64,000 bases of DNA from Candidatus Obscuribacterales bacterium (GTDB lineage Bacteria > Cyanobacteriota > Vampirovibrionia > Obscuribacterales > Obscuribacteraceae). The notes under the pieces were generated by a model, which did not search any database, was not told the origin of the DNA, and saw only the letters and a program-made list of their open reading frames with translations. The stretch covers positions 62,001-126,000 of the forward strand of contig JAIETF010000007.1 in assembly GCA_019745415.1 (NCBI GenBank), in the 5' to 3' direction. Position numbers and translations under genes: made by a program. This document shows, one piece after another, positions 42,093 to 51,315 of the stretch (position 1 is the first letter of the stretch; the number at the start of each line of letters is the position of its first letter).

Positions 42093-43301
42093 TTAGAGAC
42101 TAGAGGAATATTCGCCGTATACAGCCATAGTTGCAGGCTTCTGCACAGCTGCTTGCCCTTGATATTGGACAGCCTTATCTTTGCTGCCCAAGCGCGGCGC
42201 TTGACGCTTGCCCGAGCGCATCTGAGCCGGAGCATACTGCTTGAAAGCACTGGAAGTGCGCGAGCTATTGGCGGCAGTCAAATAGCTGTGAAAGCCAGAA
42301 GGCTGCAAATTGGAGTGGTGGGCGGAAGGCGTGGCGCTTTGCCCGTGCCAAGAACCAAAATGACTGGCCGGCGGTCTGGAGGCTGAAGCCATTGGCGCCG
42401 ATGCTGCAGCAGCGATAGGAGCACCATGAGAAGCGTGTCCACCTTTTCCACCAATAAATTGTTTAAGAGACGCCTCTGGAATCAAACTGAGAGGGAAAGG
42501 CGGCGGTCCAGCGGTAAAACTCTGATTACCGGCACCGGCTCTCTCGCCGTTCATATCTTTCATCTGTCTAGCCAATTCGGCAAACTCGGAAGAATCTCCG
42601 CCAACATCTCCGCCAATATTCGGAACAGGCTTCTGTCCAACCGACTTGGCCATCTCGGTCCATTCGTCTTCACTGGGACCAGGAGGCAGAGGCGAACCAG
42701 TTGGAGCAACAGCCTGATTTACCTGACCGGGACTGACCAACTTTTGACCGGGCACAACCCTTGAGCGTACTTTCGACTCAAACTGTCCGGCAATCTGGGC
42801 GGCTTTCTGCAATTTGCCGCGCATGGCGCTGCGAGCCACATCCATCTGGCTGTAGCTGCCATAACCTTGACTATTATATGTATCAGAAGCAGTAACACCA
42901 TAACCCATTTCTACGGTACCGGCCAGGCGACTTTGCGACTCATCAAAGCTAGGATGGCCCATTCTGGCTGCTTCCAGCTCAGAGCGGCTGGGTAATTTGC
43001 GCCCCGGTACAAAGGGTCTCAGCTTCACACCACCGCTGCCTAGAGACTGCCTGGTTTGAACGGCCTTAGCCGATGAAAACTTCTCGGTGGCTCCACCAAC
43101 TTGGCTTGCCGACTGCAAGATAAAAGAGGGCTTCATGGCCACAAGTTTGGGCGCCGGTTGGCTGACCTGGCGGCTCATACCGGCGCGAATGAAATCTTCG
43201 GTGCTCTTGGCTGTGGCGTTCTGAGCTTCAGCCGACTGTGAGATAACAACAGGCAAAGAAGCCGCGACATTCACTCCGAGAAGAATTGCTTTGTATTTCA
43301 T
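42093..43301 (-). CDS. Secreted low-complexity protein
   Basis: A 402-residue protein starting at ATG 43301, which opens a signal peptide (KAILLGVNVAASLPVVIS, cleavage near AEAQ). The mature part is rich in Ser, Ala, Gly, Pro and Gln with few hydrophobic clusters, and a His/Ser-rich stretch near the C-terminus (ASHFGSWHGQSATPSAHHS); probably mostly disordered. The only regular part is a helical section near 130-190. No family recognised. A GTG 66 bases upstream would add residues in front of the signal peptide and is rejected. It lies upstream of the TPR-CHAT gene on the same strand with 79 bases between. Confidence 0.68.
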   Translation of the reverse strand: MKYKAILLGVNVAASLPVVISQSAEAQNATAKSTEDFIRAGMSRQVSQPAPKLVAMKPSFILQSASQVGGATEKFSSAKAVQTRQSLGSGGVKLRPFVPGRKLPSRSELEAARMGHPSFDESQSRLAGTVEMGYGVTASDTYNSQGYGSYSQMDVARSAMRGKLQKAAQIAGQFESKVRSRVVPGQKLVSPGQVNQAVAPTGSPLPPGPSEDEWTEMAKSVGQKPVPNIGGDVGGDSSEFAELARQMKDMNGERAGAGNQSFTAGPPPFPLSLIPEASLKQFIGGKGGHASHGAPIAAAASAPMASASRPPASHFGSWHGQSATPSAHHSNLQPSGFHSYLTAANSSRTSSAFKQYAPAQMRSGKRQAPRLGSKDKAVQYQGQAAVQKPATMAVYGEYSSSL

Positions 43302-43485
43302 CTGTTGATTGCTACCCGCTCGCCAAGAATATGAAGTCAGTTTAGGCTCGGCAGGGGAATATGTCACTGGGAAGAATACGCATAAGGTCGGAGCAAAACC
43401 GCCTTTTAGTCAGGCTTAATCTTGCGGACAAAAGCCCGCCCCGCTTGACAGCCCGGCGTTAATGATATTGTCACAGCTTACCTAA

Positions 43486-43516
43486 GCTTAGTCCCAGACT
43501 GGCTTAGTCCCAGACT
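43486..43516. repeat. 15-bp direct duplication at the 3' end of the response regulator gene
   Basis: GCTTAGTCCCAGACT occurs at 43486-43500 and again at 43502-43516, one base apart. The second copy covers the last codons and stop of the regulator gene, so the gene end has been duplicated into the downstream gap. Confidence 0.85.
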
Positions 43517-44190
43517 AGTCGATAGCCGACGCCGCGCACAGTCAAAATATGCTTGGGCTGACTGGGATTAGCTTCTAGTTTCTCGCGCAGATAACGAATA
43601 TGCACATCTACTGTGCGACTTTCGCCCAAGAAGTCGGAGCCCCAAACCTGGGCAAAGAGCTGGTCGCGGCTAAAGACGCGGTTAGGCTGCCTGGCCATGG
43701 CCAAGAGCAGCTCAAACTCTTTAAATGTCAGATCAACCGCCTTTTCCGCCACTGAAACAGTGCGGCTCTCAAGGTCTATAAAGAGGTCACCCAGCTTTAT
43801 GCCTTTGGTGTTGGTGTCTTGCACCTGAGGGGTTTCTCTTAGATGAGCCTTGACCCGGGCCACCAGTTCTCTTAAGCGCACTGGCTTGGCGATATAGTCA
43901 TTAGCACCAAGCTCTAAACCGACCACAGTATCAATTTCAGATGTACGAGCGGTGAGCATCAAAATAGGTGTGCGTTTGTCGGCTGAGCGAATGCGGCGGC
44001 AAACCTCAAGACCGTCGATACCCGGCATCATCAGGTCAAGTATGACCAGATCGGGATGCTCACTTTCATAAAGTTGCATGGCTTTAAGACCATCGTGGGC
44101 TATTAATGTGGAAAAGCCTTCACCGTTTAGTACATACTGTATGCTGGCGACGATATCCACTTCGTCATCGACAATCAATAGTTTTTTCAT
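43504..44190 (-). CDS. OmpR/PhoB-family response regulator
   Basis: A 228-residue two-component regulator. The receiver domain (1-118) has the acidic pair in IVDDE (Asp8, Asp9), phospho-accepting Asp52 in VILDLMMPG, the Thr in MLTAR and the Lys in YIAKPV. The C-terminal winged-helix DNA-binding domain (about 130-226) shows LTFKEFELLLAMARQPNRVFSRDQL, RTVDVHIRYLREKLE and ILTVRGVGYRL, all standard. No histidine kinase is encoded next to it, so it is an orphan in this window. ATG 44190 begins the typical MKKLLIVDDE. It is divergent from the TPR gene at 44313. Confidence 0.95.
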   Translation of the reverse strand: MKKLLIVDDEVDIVASIQYVLNGEGFSTLIAHDGLKAMQLYESEHPDLVILDLMMPGIDGLEVCRRIRSADKRTPILMLTARTSEIDTVVGLELGANDYIAKPVRLRELVARVKAHLRETPQVQDTNTKGIKLGDLFIDLESRTVSVAEKAVDLTFKEFELLLAMARQPNRVFSRDQLFAQVWGSDFLGESRTVDVHIRYLREKLEANPSQPKHILTVRGVGYRLVWD

Positions 44191-44312
44191 CTAGTTTCAC
44201 CTTGCGTGTCTAAATAGTAGCACCTGAGCAAGGGCTTCCCGTAAAGCCCGGGAAGGCGAGGTTTAAAATGAGGGAAGATTTCCTCAAAATACTGGTAAAT
44301 TGAAGTTGAAAA

Positions 44313-45752
44313 TTGAAGGCGTTTGATAAATTACAAATTTTCTTGGTAACGGCGCTATTAGGCAGTCTATGCTTTTTCCAAATAGCGGGGACCTTCTTTA
44401 GAGGAGACCTACCGAGCAATCTCAGAAAGCCACTCTTGCTCTTGCAAACCAAGGCTTTGCCAAGCCATTTACCATTGCGCCTGAAAACAGAACTAGAACT
44501 AGCTGAACTAGAACTTGGCGAACTAGCTTTGAGCAAGAACACGCCCAAGCAGACAACGACTGAACGGCTGCCAAAAGGTCCAGGCTCAATGCTTATAAAG
44601 CAGGGCCTAGAAAAAATAAGGCAGCGCCTTAATCTGATTTTGCAGGAACCAGCGGGAAAAAGCCTGGGAAAGAATGTAAAAGCCAGAGCCTATGCCGGTC
44701 GGGGCGAATGCAAGATACGCCTTGGGCTGAACAATAATAGTGATGGTGATGGTGATGGCGAAAGTGATCTTAAGAAGGCCAGCGAGTTAGACCCGGGCTG
44801 CGCCCAGAACATTCATGAGCGAGCCTATCAGGCCCTGACCATGGAAGACTATGAAGACGGTGAGTTTCTCGAGACTCTAGCCATAAAAATCTCCCCCCAA
44901 GTCAAGTATTACTTCAATAGAGCCGTGGCCAGATATGAACTTTGCCGCTATCAAGAAGCTTTGCAAGACTTTGATGCGGCCCTGGCTCAAGGTGAGCCAA
45001 GCAAAGCCGAGACCAGGCGGAATTTGCATCGCTATCGAGCCCAGACCCTAGATGCTCTGGGAAGATTGGACGAGGCCCGCGTCGCCATAAAGAAGGCTGA
45101 GAAAGCAGCCTGGGAGGCGCTACAGACAAGCCCAGACGATCTCGACCTATTTACTTTCTATGATGAAGGGCTAATTCTGGCAAGACAGGGTGATTTCCAA
45201 GCCCTGGTCGATCGCATGCAAGAAATGCAGAAAAGGCGCAAAGACGCGGTTTTCCAGACCTTTTATCTTTTTGGAATGACTAAACTTGGTCGACTAAAAC
45301 ACAAAGACAGCCTAGACAGTCTTGATGCCGATGAATTAATCGGGGTGAGAGAGTTTTTGGAAACAAAACTAGAGCCAGTTCTTGAAGCCTTGGAATCGGA
45401 CAAGGCCAGTCTCAAGCCTGCTTCTAATGCATTGGTTCTGCCACCAGGCACCTTAGCACGTCTCAGATTGCTTGCCGATCTAGCCTATTTTGCCGCTCAA
45501 GACTGCAATTCTCTTGCCGACTGCGCCCGAGTCAGCCTGCAGGAAGGCGACTATAAAAGGGCAGTTGAGGAATTAAGCAAAGCCGAAGACATGAATGGCT
45601 CGGTGAATAACCATGTCACTGCCCGCCTCGAATATCTCAAAGCCCAGGCCTATGAAAAGCTCGGTCTCAAGAGAGAGGCTGAGAAAGCTCTGCAAACAGC
45701 TAAAGATTTCGGCTATAAGAGCCCAGCGCAGATAAATCTAATTAGTCCCTAA
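44313..45752 (+). CDS. TPR protein with N-terminal hydrophobic segment
   Basis: A 479-residue protein. Residues about 6-27 (LQIFLVTALLGSLCFFQIAGTF) form an uncleaved anchor or a signal peptide. The next part has a Leu/Glu-rich stretch (ELELAELELGELAL). TPR-like helices run from about 125 to 250 (ARAYAGRGECKIRLG, KYYFNRAVARYELCRYQEALQDFDAAL, HRYRAQTLDALGRLDEARVAIKKA) and again near the C-terminus (EYLKAQAYEKLGLKREAEKAL). An Asn/Asp/Gly run (NNNSDGDGDGESD, about 145-157) interrupts the first TPR. The start TTG 44313 has no strong ribosome-binding site, and a downstream start is possible. Function unknown. Confidence 0.72.
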   Translation: MKAFDKLQIFLVTALLGSLCFFQIAGTFFRGDLPSNLRKPLLLLQTKALPSHLPLRLKTELELAELELGELALSKNTPKQTTTERLPKGPGSMLIKQGLEKIRQRLNLILQEPAGKSLGKNVKARAYAGRGECKIRLGLNNNSDGDGDGESDLKKASELDPGCAQNIHERAYQALTMEDYEDGEFLETLAIKISPQVKYYFNRAVARYELCRYQEALQDFDAALAQGEPSKAETRRNLHRYRAQTLDALGRLDEARVAIKKAEKAAWEALQTSPDDLDLFTFYDEGLILARQGDFQALVDRMQEMQKRRKDAVFQTFYLFGMTKLGRLKHKDSLDSLDADELIGVREFLETKLEPVLEALESDKASLKPASNALVLPPGTLARLRLLADLAYFAAQDCNSLADCARVSLQEGDYKRAVEELSKAEDMNGSVNNHVTARLEYLKAQAYEKLGLKREAEKALQTAKDFGYKSPAQINLISP

Positions 45753-45819
45753 CGATTCTCTAGTCCCTGACTCCCTGGAGATTTGATGCCATCCTCTTAA
45801 TGCTACTAACTTTCTATTT

Positions 45820-45828
45820 TGCTAACAT
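45820..45828 (+). promoter_or_regulatory. Extended -10 promoter of the SpoIID-like gene
   Basis: TG-C-TAACAT. Transcription starting near 45835 gives a leader of about 34 bases with AGAAGAGAG before TTG 45869. The same TATTTTGCTAA string also occurs near 26504 between convergent genes. Confidence 0.4.
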
Positions 45829-45868
45829 AAGCGCTATTACCTCTAAGCACTTATAGAAGAGAGTTTTC

Positions 45869-47248
45869 TTGTCTCAACCAAGCCCAGCATCAAAGTGGCT
45901 GTCCAGCCCGGCATCAAAGCCTCTGGTCGCGGCTTTGCCTTCCTTCTTCTATCTTGCTTTAGGGCTTGCGGCCACTTTGATTTTGCTCATTACATCGGGG
46001 CTATTGCCGGCTAAGGCAAAAGCCAAGAGTCCGGCACCGCTGCACTCGACAAACATGATGGCTTTCCATCCCTATCCGATGATGATGCACCCCATTCGCA
46101 TAGGGCTTACAGTTCGTTCCCCCGTGGCTCGTGTGGCGGTTTGGCAGCAAGGGGCCGTCTTTGTCGATGGTCGCCCTATTTTTGTGCTCAAACCAGGCTT
46201 GGTTTATGCCATTACACCGGGCAAGATCACCGAACTGGCAACCGGCACCGCGGTTGCAATACCCTACGATAGACGCACAGTTGTTTCAGCCCCTGACTTT
46301 CGAGTCTGGACAGCTAACCGTTGGTATAGAGGCTGTCTTGAAATAATCAATATGCCAAGCTATGTGACTGCGGTCAATCTACTCGATTTAGAAGAATATC
46401 TGCTCGGCGTAGTACCATCGGAAATGCCCTCTTCATGGCATTTAGAAGCACTGAAATCGCAGGCGGTGGCAGCTCGCAGCTATGCCTTCGCGCATATGGG
46501 TCCAGGCAGCAAGTGGAAGAGCGAAGGTTTCGATTTAGTGCCCGATGTCAGAGACCAGGCCTATAAAGGACTGGCAGCCGAAGCTCAATCGACTTTTGTA
46601 GCCGTGCATGCCACCCGTGGTTTGGTCTTAAAAAATTCCGGGCAGGTCAAACCGGGCTTTTACAGAGCCACTGTGGGCGACAGCGAATATGAGAATCTCA
46701 ATATTAGGAAGTCTGTGGTATCGCAATCGACCATGGAAAAAATCACCGGCATCAAAGATATAGTCGGGGTGACGGTCAGACAGTGGGACGGCACCGGCAA
46801 TGCCGTGAGAGTGGCAGTGATGGGTACAAAAGGCGGGCGAGAAGTCGATGGTATAGCCCTGGCCAAGATGCTCAATTTTTCCACCCCTGGCATTCTCGAT
46901 GTCCACGAAGAAGGCAATAACTGGGTCTTCACCTGCCGCGGTCCTGGTAACGGCTCGAGGGGTTTAAGCCAGCACGGCGCCAACAAATTAGCCAAAGGCG
47001 GCTGGCGCTTCGACCAAATTTTGCAGCAGTATTATCAAGATTCAGATGGTAAATTGCAGCTCGACTTTATGCCAGGCTATCATGCCATGTCGGCGGCCCG
47101 CCCTGCACACATACACAAGCCGGCGCCAAAGAAAACAGTCAATTACACCAAAGGTCCCTTAATCGAAACCGCTCCTCAGCCGCAACAGCAGGGCGAGAAA
47201 GAGAAAGAAAAAGAGACCGTCAAAGACGATACCAATTTCACGCCCTGA
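45869..47248 (+). CDS. SpoIID/LytB-domain protein
   Basis: A 459-residue envelope protein. An N-terminal membrane helix (FFYLALGLAATLILLITSGLL) anchors or exports it. The SpoIID/LytB domain spans about 140-400: YVTAVNLLDLEEYLLGVVPSEMPSSW (the PSEM motif holds the catalytic Glu), LEALKSQAVAARSYAFAH, and near the end RGPGNGSRGLSQHGANKLAKGGWRFDQILQQYY, all strongly conserved. SpoIID is a lytic transglycosylase acting on peptide-free glycan strands; non-sporulating bacteria use homologues in cell-wall remodelling and division. The C-terminal tail is Lys/Glu/Pro-rich. TTG start, supported by AGAAGAGAG upstream. Confidence 0.92.
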   Translation: MSQPSPASKWLSSPASKPLVAALPSFFYLALGLAATLILLITSGLLPAKAKAKSPAPLHSTNMMAFHPYPMMMHPIRIGLTVRSPVARVAVWQQGAVFVDGRPIFVLKPGLVYAITPGKITELATGTAVAIPYDRRTVVSAPDFRVWTANRWYRGCLEIINMPSYVTAVNLLDLEEYLLGVVPSEMPSSWHLEALKSQAVAARSYAFAHMGPGSKWKSEGFDLVPDVRDQAYKGLAAEAQSTFVAVHATRGLVLKNSGQVKPGFYRATVGDSEYENLNIRKSVVSQSTMEKITGIKDIVGVTVRQWDGTGNAVRVAVMGTKGGREVDGIALAKMLNFSTPGILDVHEEGNNWVFTCRGPGNGSRGLSQHGANKLAKGGWRFDQILQQYYQDSDGKLQLDFMPGYHAMSAARPAHIHKPAPKKTVNYTKGPLIETAPQPQQQGEKEKEKETVKDDTNFTP

Positions 47249-47271
47249 CTGATTAAGTCAAATAGATAAGC

Positions 47272-48102
47272 TTAAGCGGTAAGCCTTTGCATACGCTGTT
47301 TCAAAATTTGAGCTGAAGGCAGGCTGCCTTGGTTTTCATATATTGAAAGAGCGCGCTCAAAGCTTTGCAGCGCCTTTTGAGCTAGAGAGCGGTCACGGAA
47401 ATAACTGGCGGCGGCGCCATAGGCATCACCAAGAGAGCCCAGGGTGGAAGCGAGAGAAATAGCCCTCTGCTCGCTCTTTTCCTGCAGGGCTAGTTGTTTC
47501 TCGAGAGTAGCGATGCGATCTTGATAGAGGTTCATCTTGTCGTAAACGTCGGCCAATTTGGCATAGACATCAATGAGAGCAGCGGCATCCGCCCCCCAGA
47601 GGGTGGTAAAAAGCTCTACCAGCTCTTCAAAAACAGCCCTGGCTGCCACATAGACGCCGACTCGCACATAATGGTTACCCAGTTCGAGCAATAAAGTCTG
47701 GGTAACCTCATGCTCACAGCCAAGACCTTTCTCTGCACTGCGGATAGTGGCAAGCAAAACTTTCTCAGCTTGATCGTTCTCGCCGCACCATTCCAAGCAA
47801 GAAGCAAGCTGTCCGCCCGTGCGGGCATAGACAAGCCGGTCTTGAGTATTGAGAAGAGCAAAGAGACGCTCTAGATAGACTCTGGCTTTGGCGAAATCGG
47901 CGCGCTCAAAATAAAAATCAGCTAGATTGGTGAGAGGGGAAACCGCTTCCTGACTCTGTGCTCCATGTACCTGCTCGGCCACACTGAGGGCGGTCTGATA
48001 AAGTTTCTCCGCTTCCTCCAGGCGACCTTCACTTAAATAGGTGCGCGCTAGGGCGGCATGATCAAAGTCCAGCTGTTTTAAAGATTCCATAAAAATCGAC
48101 AT
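47272..48102 (-). CDS. TPR protein, kinesin-light-chain-type
   Basis: A 276-residue cytoplasmic protein, almost entirely TPRs: HAALARTYLSEGRLEEAEKLY, AVSPLTNLADFYFERADFAK, VYARTGGQLASCLEWCGENDQ, TLLLELGNHYVRVGVYVAAR, LIDVYAKLADVYDKMNLYQDR and a final AYGAAASYFRDRSLAQKALQ. The extra 43 codons upstream of ATG 48102 read as unlikely protein and were left out; ATG 48090 is the other candidate. It lies downstream of the DUF3160/penicillin-acylase cluster after 151 bases. No signal peptide; presumably a protein-interaction scaffold. Confidence 0.78.
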   Translation of the reverse strand: MSIFMESLKQLDFDHAALARTYLSEGRLEEAEKLYQTALSVAEQVHGAQSQEAVSPLTNLADFYFERADFAKARVYLERLFALLNTQDRLVYARTGGQLASCLEWCGENDQAEKVLLATIRSAEKGLGCEHEVTQTLLLELGNHYVRVGVYVAARAVFEELVELFTTLWGADAAALIDVYAKLADVYDKMNLYQDRIATLEKQLALQEKSEQRAISLASTLGSLGDAYGAAASYFRDRSLAQKALQSFERALSIYENQGSLPSAQILKQRMQRLTA

Positions 48103-48253
48103 TACAAAAATAGGAATTCCTGAGAGATGCGGCAATCGTAGTTTCTCTTTTTCCCTTTGACAAGATAGAGGCTTGATATAGGAAGCTAATACCAGCTGAA
48201 GAAGCCCGCCGGCTGGACACTTCCAAAACAAAAGCGCCGTTAATAAAACAAAA

Positions 48254-48946
48254 TTATTTACCTGTCATCTTGGAAAGCTTCAATTTAGACCACTCAGTCT
48301 GGCAGAGCTGATCTAGGTCATGGCATTTGATTTCGAAAGCAGCGCAAGAATTACGCAAAGATAAATTAGCCGGGTTGGGAAGAAGCGCCTTGAGACCATC
48401 CAAACTAGTTTTGAGCTGTTCTAGAAGATCAAGCATGTTGCGGTGGCGCTCCAGCCCCTGAGAGTCGAGAGATATATCCTGAAGTTCTTCTTCCTTGAAC
48501 AAGCGCGGCAAAAGATCATTCAGCTCGGCGAGCAATTCGGTCAGAGAACCAATTGACCGGTCGAGATACTTAGGACGAGGAGGCAGGTACTGACCTTCCT
48601 TCTCAGTCTGTGTGGCTATAGGCAGAAGACCTGGCGTCTCGTAAGACCAGGGATCGATAACTTGCAAATCGCTATCTACATCGCTGGCGATAACATATTC
48701 ACGCCGGTTGGCTTCATGTCTGAGGTCGACCAGATCCAGCTTCATTCGGCGTAAGACTTCGTGCACATCTCTAAGAATCTTATGGAGGCTCTTTTCTCTA
48801 TCCTCGCCCTGCCCGGTCGCCTTTATCTCATCACCAATAGTAAGACCTCCCAACGGAGCGGAAGAGGCCTGCTCAGACAGGGTGAGAAAGAGAAGAGCAG
48901 AAAGAGTAGAAAAGGAAATAGCTAGATACCCAAATATCCTGTTCAT
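48254..48946 (-). CDS. Small secreted protein coupled to DUF3160
   Basis: A 230-residue protein with a signal peptide (IFGYLAISFSTLSALLFLTLS, cleavage near ASSA). The mature part is helical with heptad character (SLHKILRDVHEVLRRMKLDL, SLTELLAELNDLLPRLF) and contains one Cys pair near the C-terminus. No family recognised. The start is fixed by a 4-base ATGA overlap with the stop of the DUF3160 gene, a classical sign of translational coupling, which suggests that the two products work together. Confidence 0.75.
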   Translation of the reverse strand: MNRIFGYLAISFSTLSALLFLTLSEQASSAPLGGLTIGDEIKATGQGEDREKSLHKILRDVHEVLRRMKLDLVDLRHEANRREYVIASDVDSDLQVIDPWSYETPGLLPIATQTEKEGQYLPPRPKYLDRSIGSLTELLAELNDLLPRLFKEEELQDISLDSQGLERHRNMLDLLEQLKTSLDGLKALLPNPANLSLRNSCAAFEIKCHDLDQLCQTEWSKLKLSKMTGK

Positions 48947-51315
48947 TCTGTCTTGCCTCGCTCTTCCATAACATTGAAACTCTGACAAAACGCCGGCGGA
49001 CGCAAGAAGCCGAAGCTCAATTTCCGCGCCCAATGCTCGCTCTTGAAGGGTCCGCCGCCGATTTCATAGTAAGTATAGAGCCCGCCTATACTTAGATAAG
49101 GACCTTGATCGGTATTGAACAAAACATATAAATTAGCTGGGTCGCCGACGCCGATTGTGGCATTACCGCCCCCTCGCAAAGTAATAGAAGCCCTGGTTGG
49201 TCCGCATATGGCTGGAAGCACCTGGTCTATGGCCGCCAGCAAACGAAAGTCAGATACAGGCAGAGGCTCGGAAGCCAGCTCTTTCTCGCTGATTTTGACA
49301 AAACGCTCGCACAATCTTTTGAAATCTTCGCCTTTGGTTTCAAATTCTTGGGGCAAAGCCGAGAGTCTTTTCAATTCCCTGAGAGTCTCATCTATATAGG
49401 TTGAGATATGACCGTAAAGTAAGGGGGATGGCTCTAAATAATGAAAATTGGAAACCTTGACCGGCCGTGGAGGCGAAAGCGGGCGGGCTTGAGCTGGAGA
49501 GCCGGCCGCTCCTGTGCTAAAACTCGAATTAGAACTCGAATTAGAACTTGAATTAGAACTTGAATTAGAATTAGCTCTTGATCCTGCAGCACTTACATTC
49601 TTGTTTGCAAGAGTATTGGCAGCTTTATTCGGTTCACAGTCTGCCTCTGAGGTCTTAATATCAATAGCCTTATCATAGGTAGATAGCGAATCGACAAATG
49701 CACCACAGGCACTAAGCTGTCTCTGCAGCATAAAGCTGGGGCTAAGCAGACAGGCCTGGCTGCCTTTTTTATGCACTTTGAAATAATCGCTCAACAACAC
49801 CCATCTCTTCTCGGTCTGAAACGATGGCTCTTTGCCGCTTGCATCTAGAGCCTGAGTACGCCGCCCCATCACTTTGACAAATTCGGGCATCACCGCCAGG
49901 GTGCGACTATCTATTTGTTCAGCCATGGCAGCCAGTGTGTTACTCGCTTGGGGGCTACCCATGGCGAAAAGCAAAAGAAGACCAAGCGGCGTCACGGCCT
50001 TGCCTTGACCTTCTTCCTGAAAGTAAGGCGCCATCTCGCTGAGAAAATCCAGTTCCACAGGGCTTAACTGTGTGAATAAACGGAATACCGGCGAATTATC
50101 TTCGTCCTTCTTGCCCTGATTCATGTTGAAGATTGAGATATTATCCAAGCCTTGCGGTTTCAATTTCTTCACGGCAATAAGCAGACGAGCCCGCGACAGA
50201 GGTTGTGAAAGGCTATTGAAGAGCTCTTTGAACTCAACCTTGCCTCCGTCATAGAGACCACGCATGTTATCTGGATAAATCGTCGGCTCTCGGCAAAGTT
50301 GCCCCTGGCTGACAGCACCAACCAAGTCGTTTATACGCTTCCACTTAACGGTAAGAGCATTGCCGCTTTTGTCTTTGTACACTTCCAAAGCACGAAAGAG
50401 CAAGACTGCCCGACGAAATGAATTGCCGCCACCGCCCTGGGTATTGAGAGTAAGATCTGAAAGAGAAAAGCTCTGTTTGGAAAGCCAGGCATAAGCACTA
50501 TAAAAGGCTCGGGCACGCCCAGACTGGTTGTAAAAGCCCAAAGGCTTAAACAAAGAATAGTCGAGGTCGCGGTTGAAAATGGGCGAACGCCCTTTCTCTT
50601 CTTTCTTAATCAAGTTTAGTTCGGCTTCCATCAAGTCGCTGGCGCCGCCGTAATCGGGAAGGTTTTCAGCTGGGCTTAAGAGCTTAATAGCCACCAATAG
50701 ATAGGCGAGGTTGCGTTGAATATCGTCCTTGATTTCGGCAATGTCGCAAATTCGATAATCATTGACGCAGGCATCTTTCAAATCTCTGAGAAACTGCAGA
50801 AGTTCTGCCGCAAGTTGATCTTCCACAACCTTGAGAGTGAGGGAATTTATGTAGGTAAAATAGCCATGCAAAATTACATCTGCGGTAACGAAATTACTTT
50901 TGCCGCTCAGCCGATTTCTTCTATAGACTTGATAGAAGCGGTCGCTTAATGCACCAGTTTCGCTCTGGCAGCCGCTCAAGCAGAGCATATGGTAGTAAGA
51001 CAAGAGCTTTATTTGTTCAGCGGTGAGACCAGCCACTTTCAATGAAAGGGAAAGGGGCTGCAAAGCCGTTAGATTGAGATTAAAAGTGGGGAAAGTGCCG
51101 CCGGGCCCGGGTGCATTTATATTGCGACTGGCTTCTTCATTGAGCTTGATTGTGCTCATGGTGCGATAACTATTGCCCGAATCACCCAAGCCCCTCATCG
51201 GTGATTCAACGGCGGACTGGGCCCTGACTTTTGGGCAAAGGCCGCTCACCGAGGCAATGAGCGAAAGAGCAAGAACCGCCCCTAGCGATCTGTGAAAAGC
51301 AGACGGTGCTGACAT
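48943..51315 (-). CDS. DUF3160 family secreted protein
   Basis: A 790-residue protein with signal peptide (SLGAVLALSLIASVSGLCPKVRAQ). It has DUF3160 features: an early YRRNRLSGKSNFVTADVILHGYFTYINSL segment (about 135-160), KVEFKELFNSL, KRWVLLSDYFKVHKKGSQACLLSPSF and, near the end, LYVLFNTDQGPYLSIGGLYTYYEIGGGPF, a region with small-residue and aromatic runs. A Ser/Asn low-complexity linker (from 12-base repeats) lies at about 590-615. The biochemical role of DUF3160 is not established. ATG 51315 lies within the 3' end of the penicillin-acylase gene (34-base overlap), and the stop overlaps the next start. Confidence 0.85.
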   Translation of the reverse strand: MSAPSAFHRSLGAVLALSLIASVSGLCPKVRAQSAVESPMRGLGDSGNSYRTMSTIKLNEEASRNINAPGPGGTFPTFNLNLTALQPLSLSLKVAGLTAEQIKLLSYYHMLCLSGCQSETGALSDRFYQVYRRNRLSGKSNFVTADVILHGYFTYINSLTLKVVEDQLAAELLQFLRDLKDACVNDYRICDIAEIKDDIQRNLAYLLVAIKLLSPAENLPDYGGASDLMEAELNLIKKEEKGRSPIFNRDLDYSLFKPLGFYNQSGRARAFYSAYAWLSKQSFSLSDLTLNTQGGGGNSFRRAVLLFRALEVYKDKSGNALTVKWKRINDLVGAVSQGQLCREPTIYPDNMRGLYDGGKVEFKELFNSLSQPLSRARLLIAVKKLKPQGLDNISIFNMNQGKKDEDNSPVFRLFTQLSPVELDFLSEMAPYFQEEGQGKAVTPLGLLLLFAMGSPQASNTLAAMAEQIDSRTLAVMPEFVKVMGRRTQALDASGKEPSFQTEKRWVLLSDYFKVHKKGSQACLLSPSFMLQRQLSACGAFVDSLSTYDKAIDIKTSEADCEPNKAANTLANKNVSAAGSRANSNSSSNSSSNSSSNSSFSTGAAGSPAQARPLSPPRPVKVSNFHYLEPSPLLYGHISTYIDETLRELKRLSALPQEFETKGEDFKRLCERFVKISEKELASEPLPVSDFRLLAAIDQVLPAICGPTRASITLRGGGNATIGVGDPANLYVLFNTDQGPYLSIGGLYTYYEIGGGPFKSEHWARKLSFGFLRPPAFCQSFNVMEERGKTE
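49521..49574. repeat. 12-bp tandem repeat encoding a Ser/Asn linker
   Basis: Four full units of AACTCGAATTAG / AACTTGAATTAG (49521-49568) and a half unit. On the minus strand they encode repeated SSSN/NSSS. The period is a multiple of three, so copy-number changes alter linker length without a frameshift. Confidence 0.9.
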
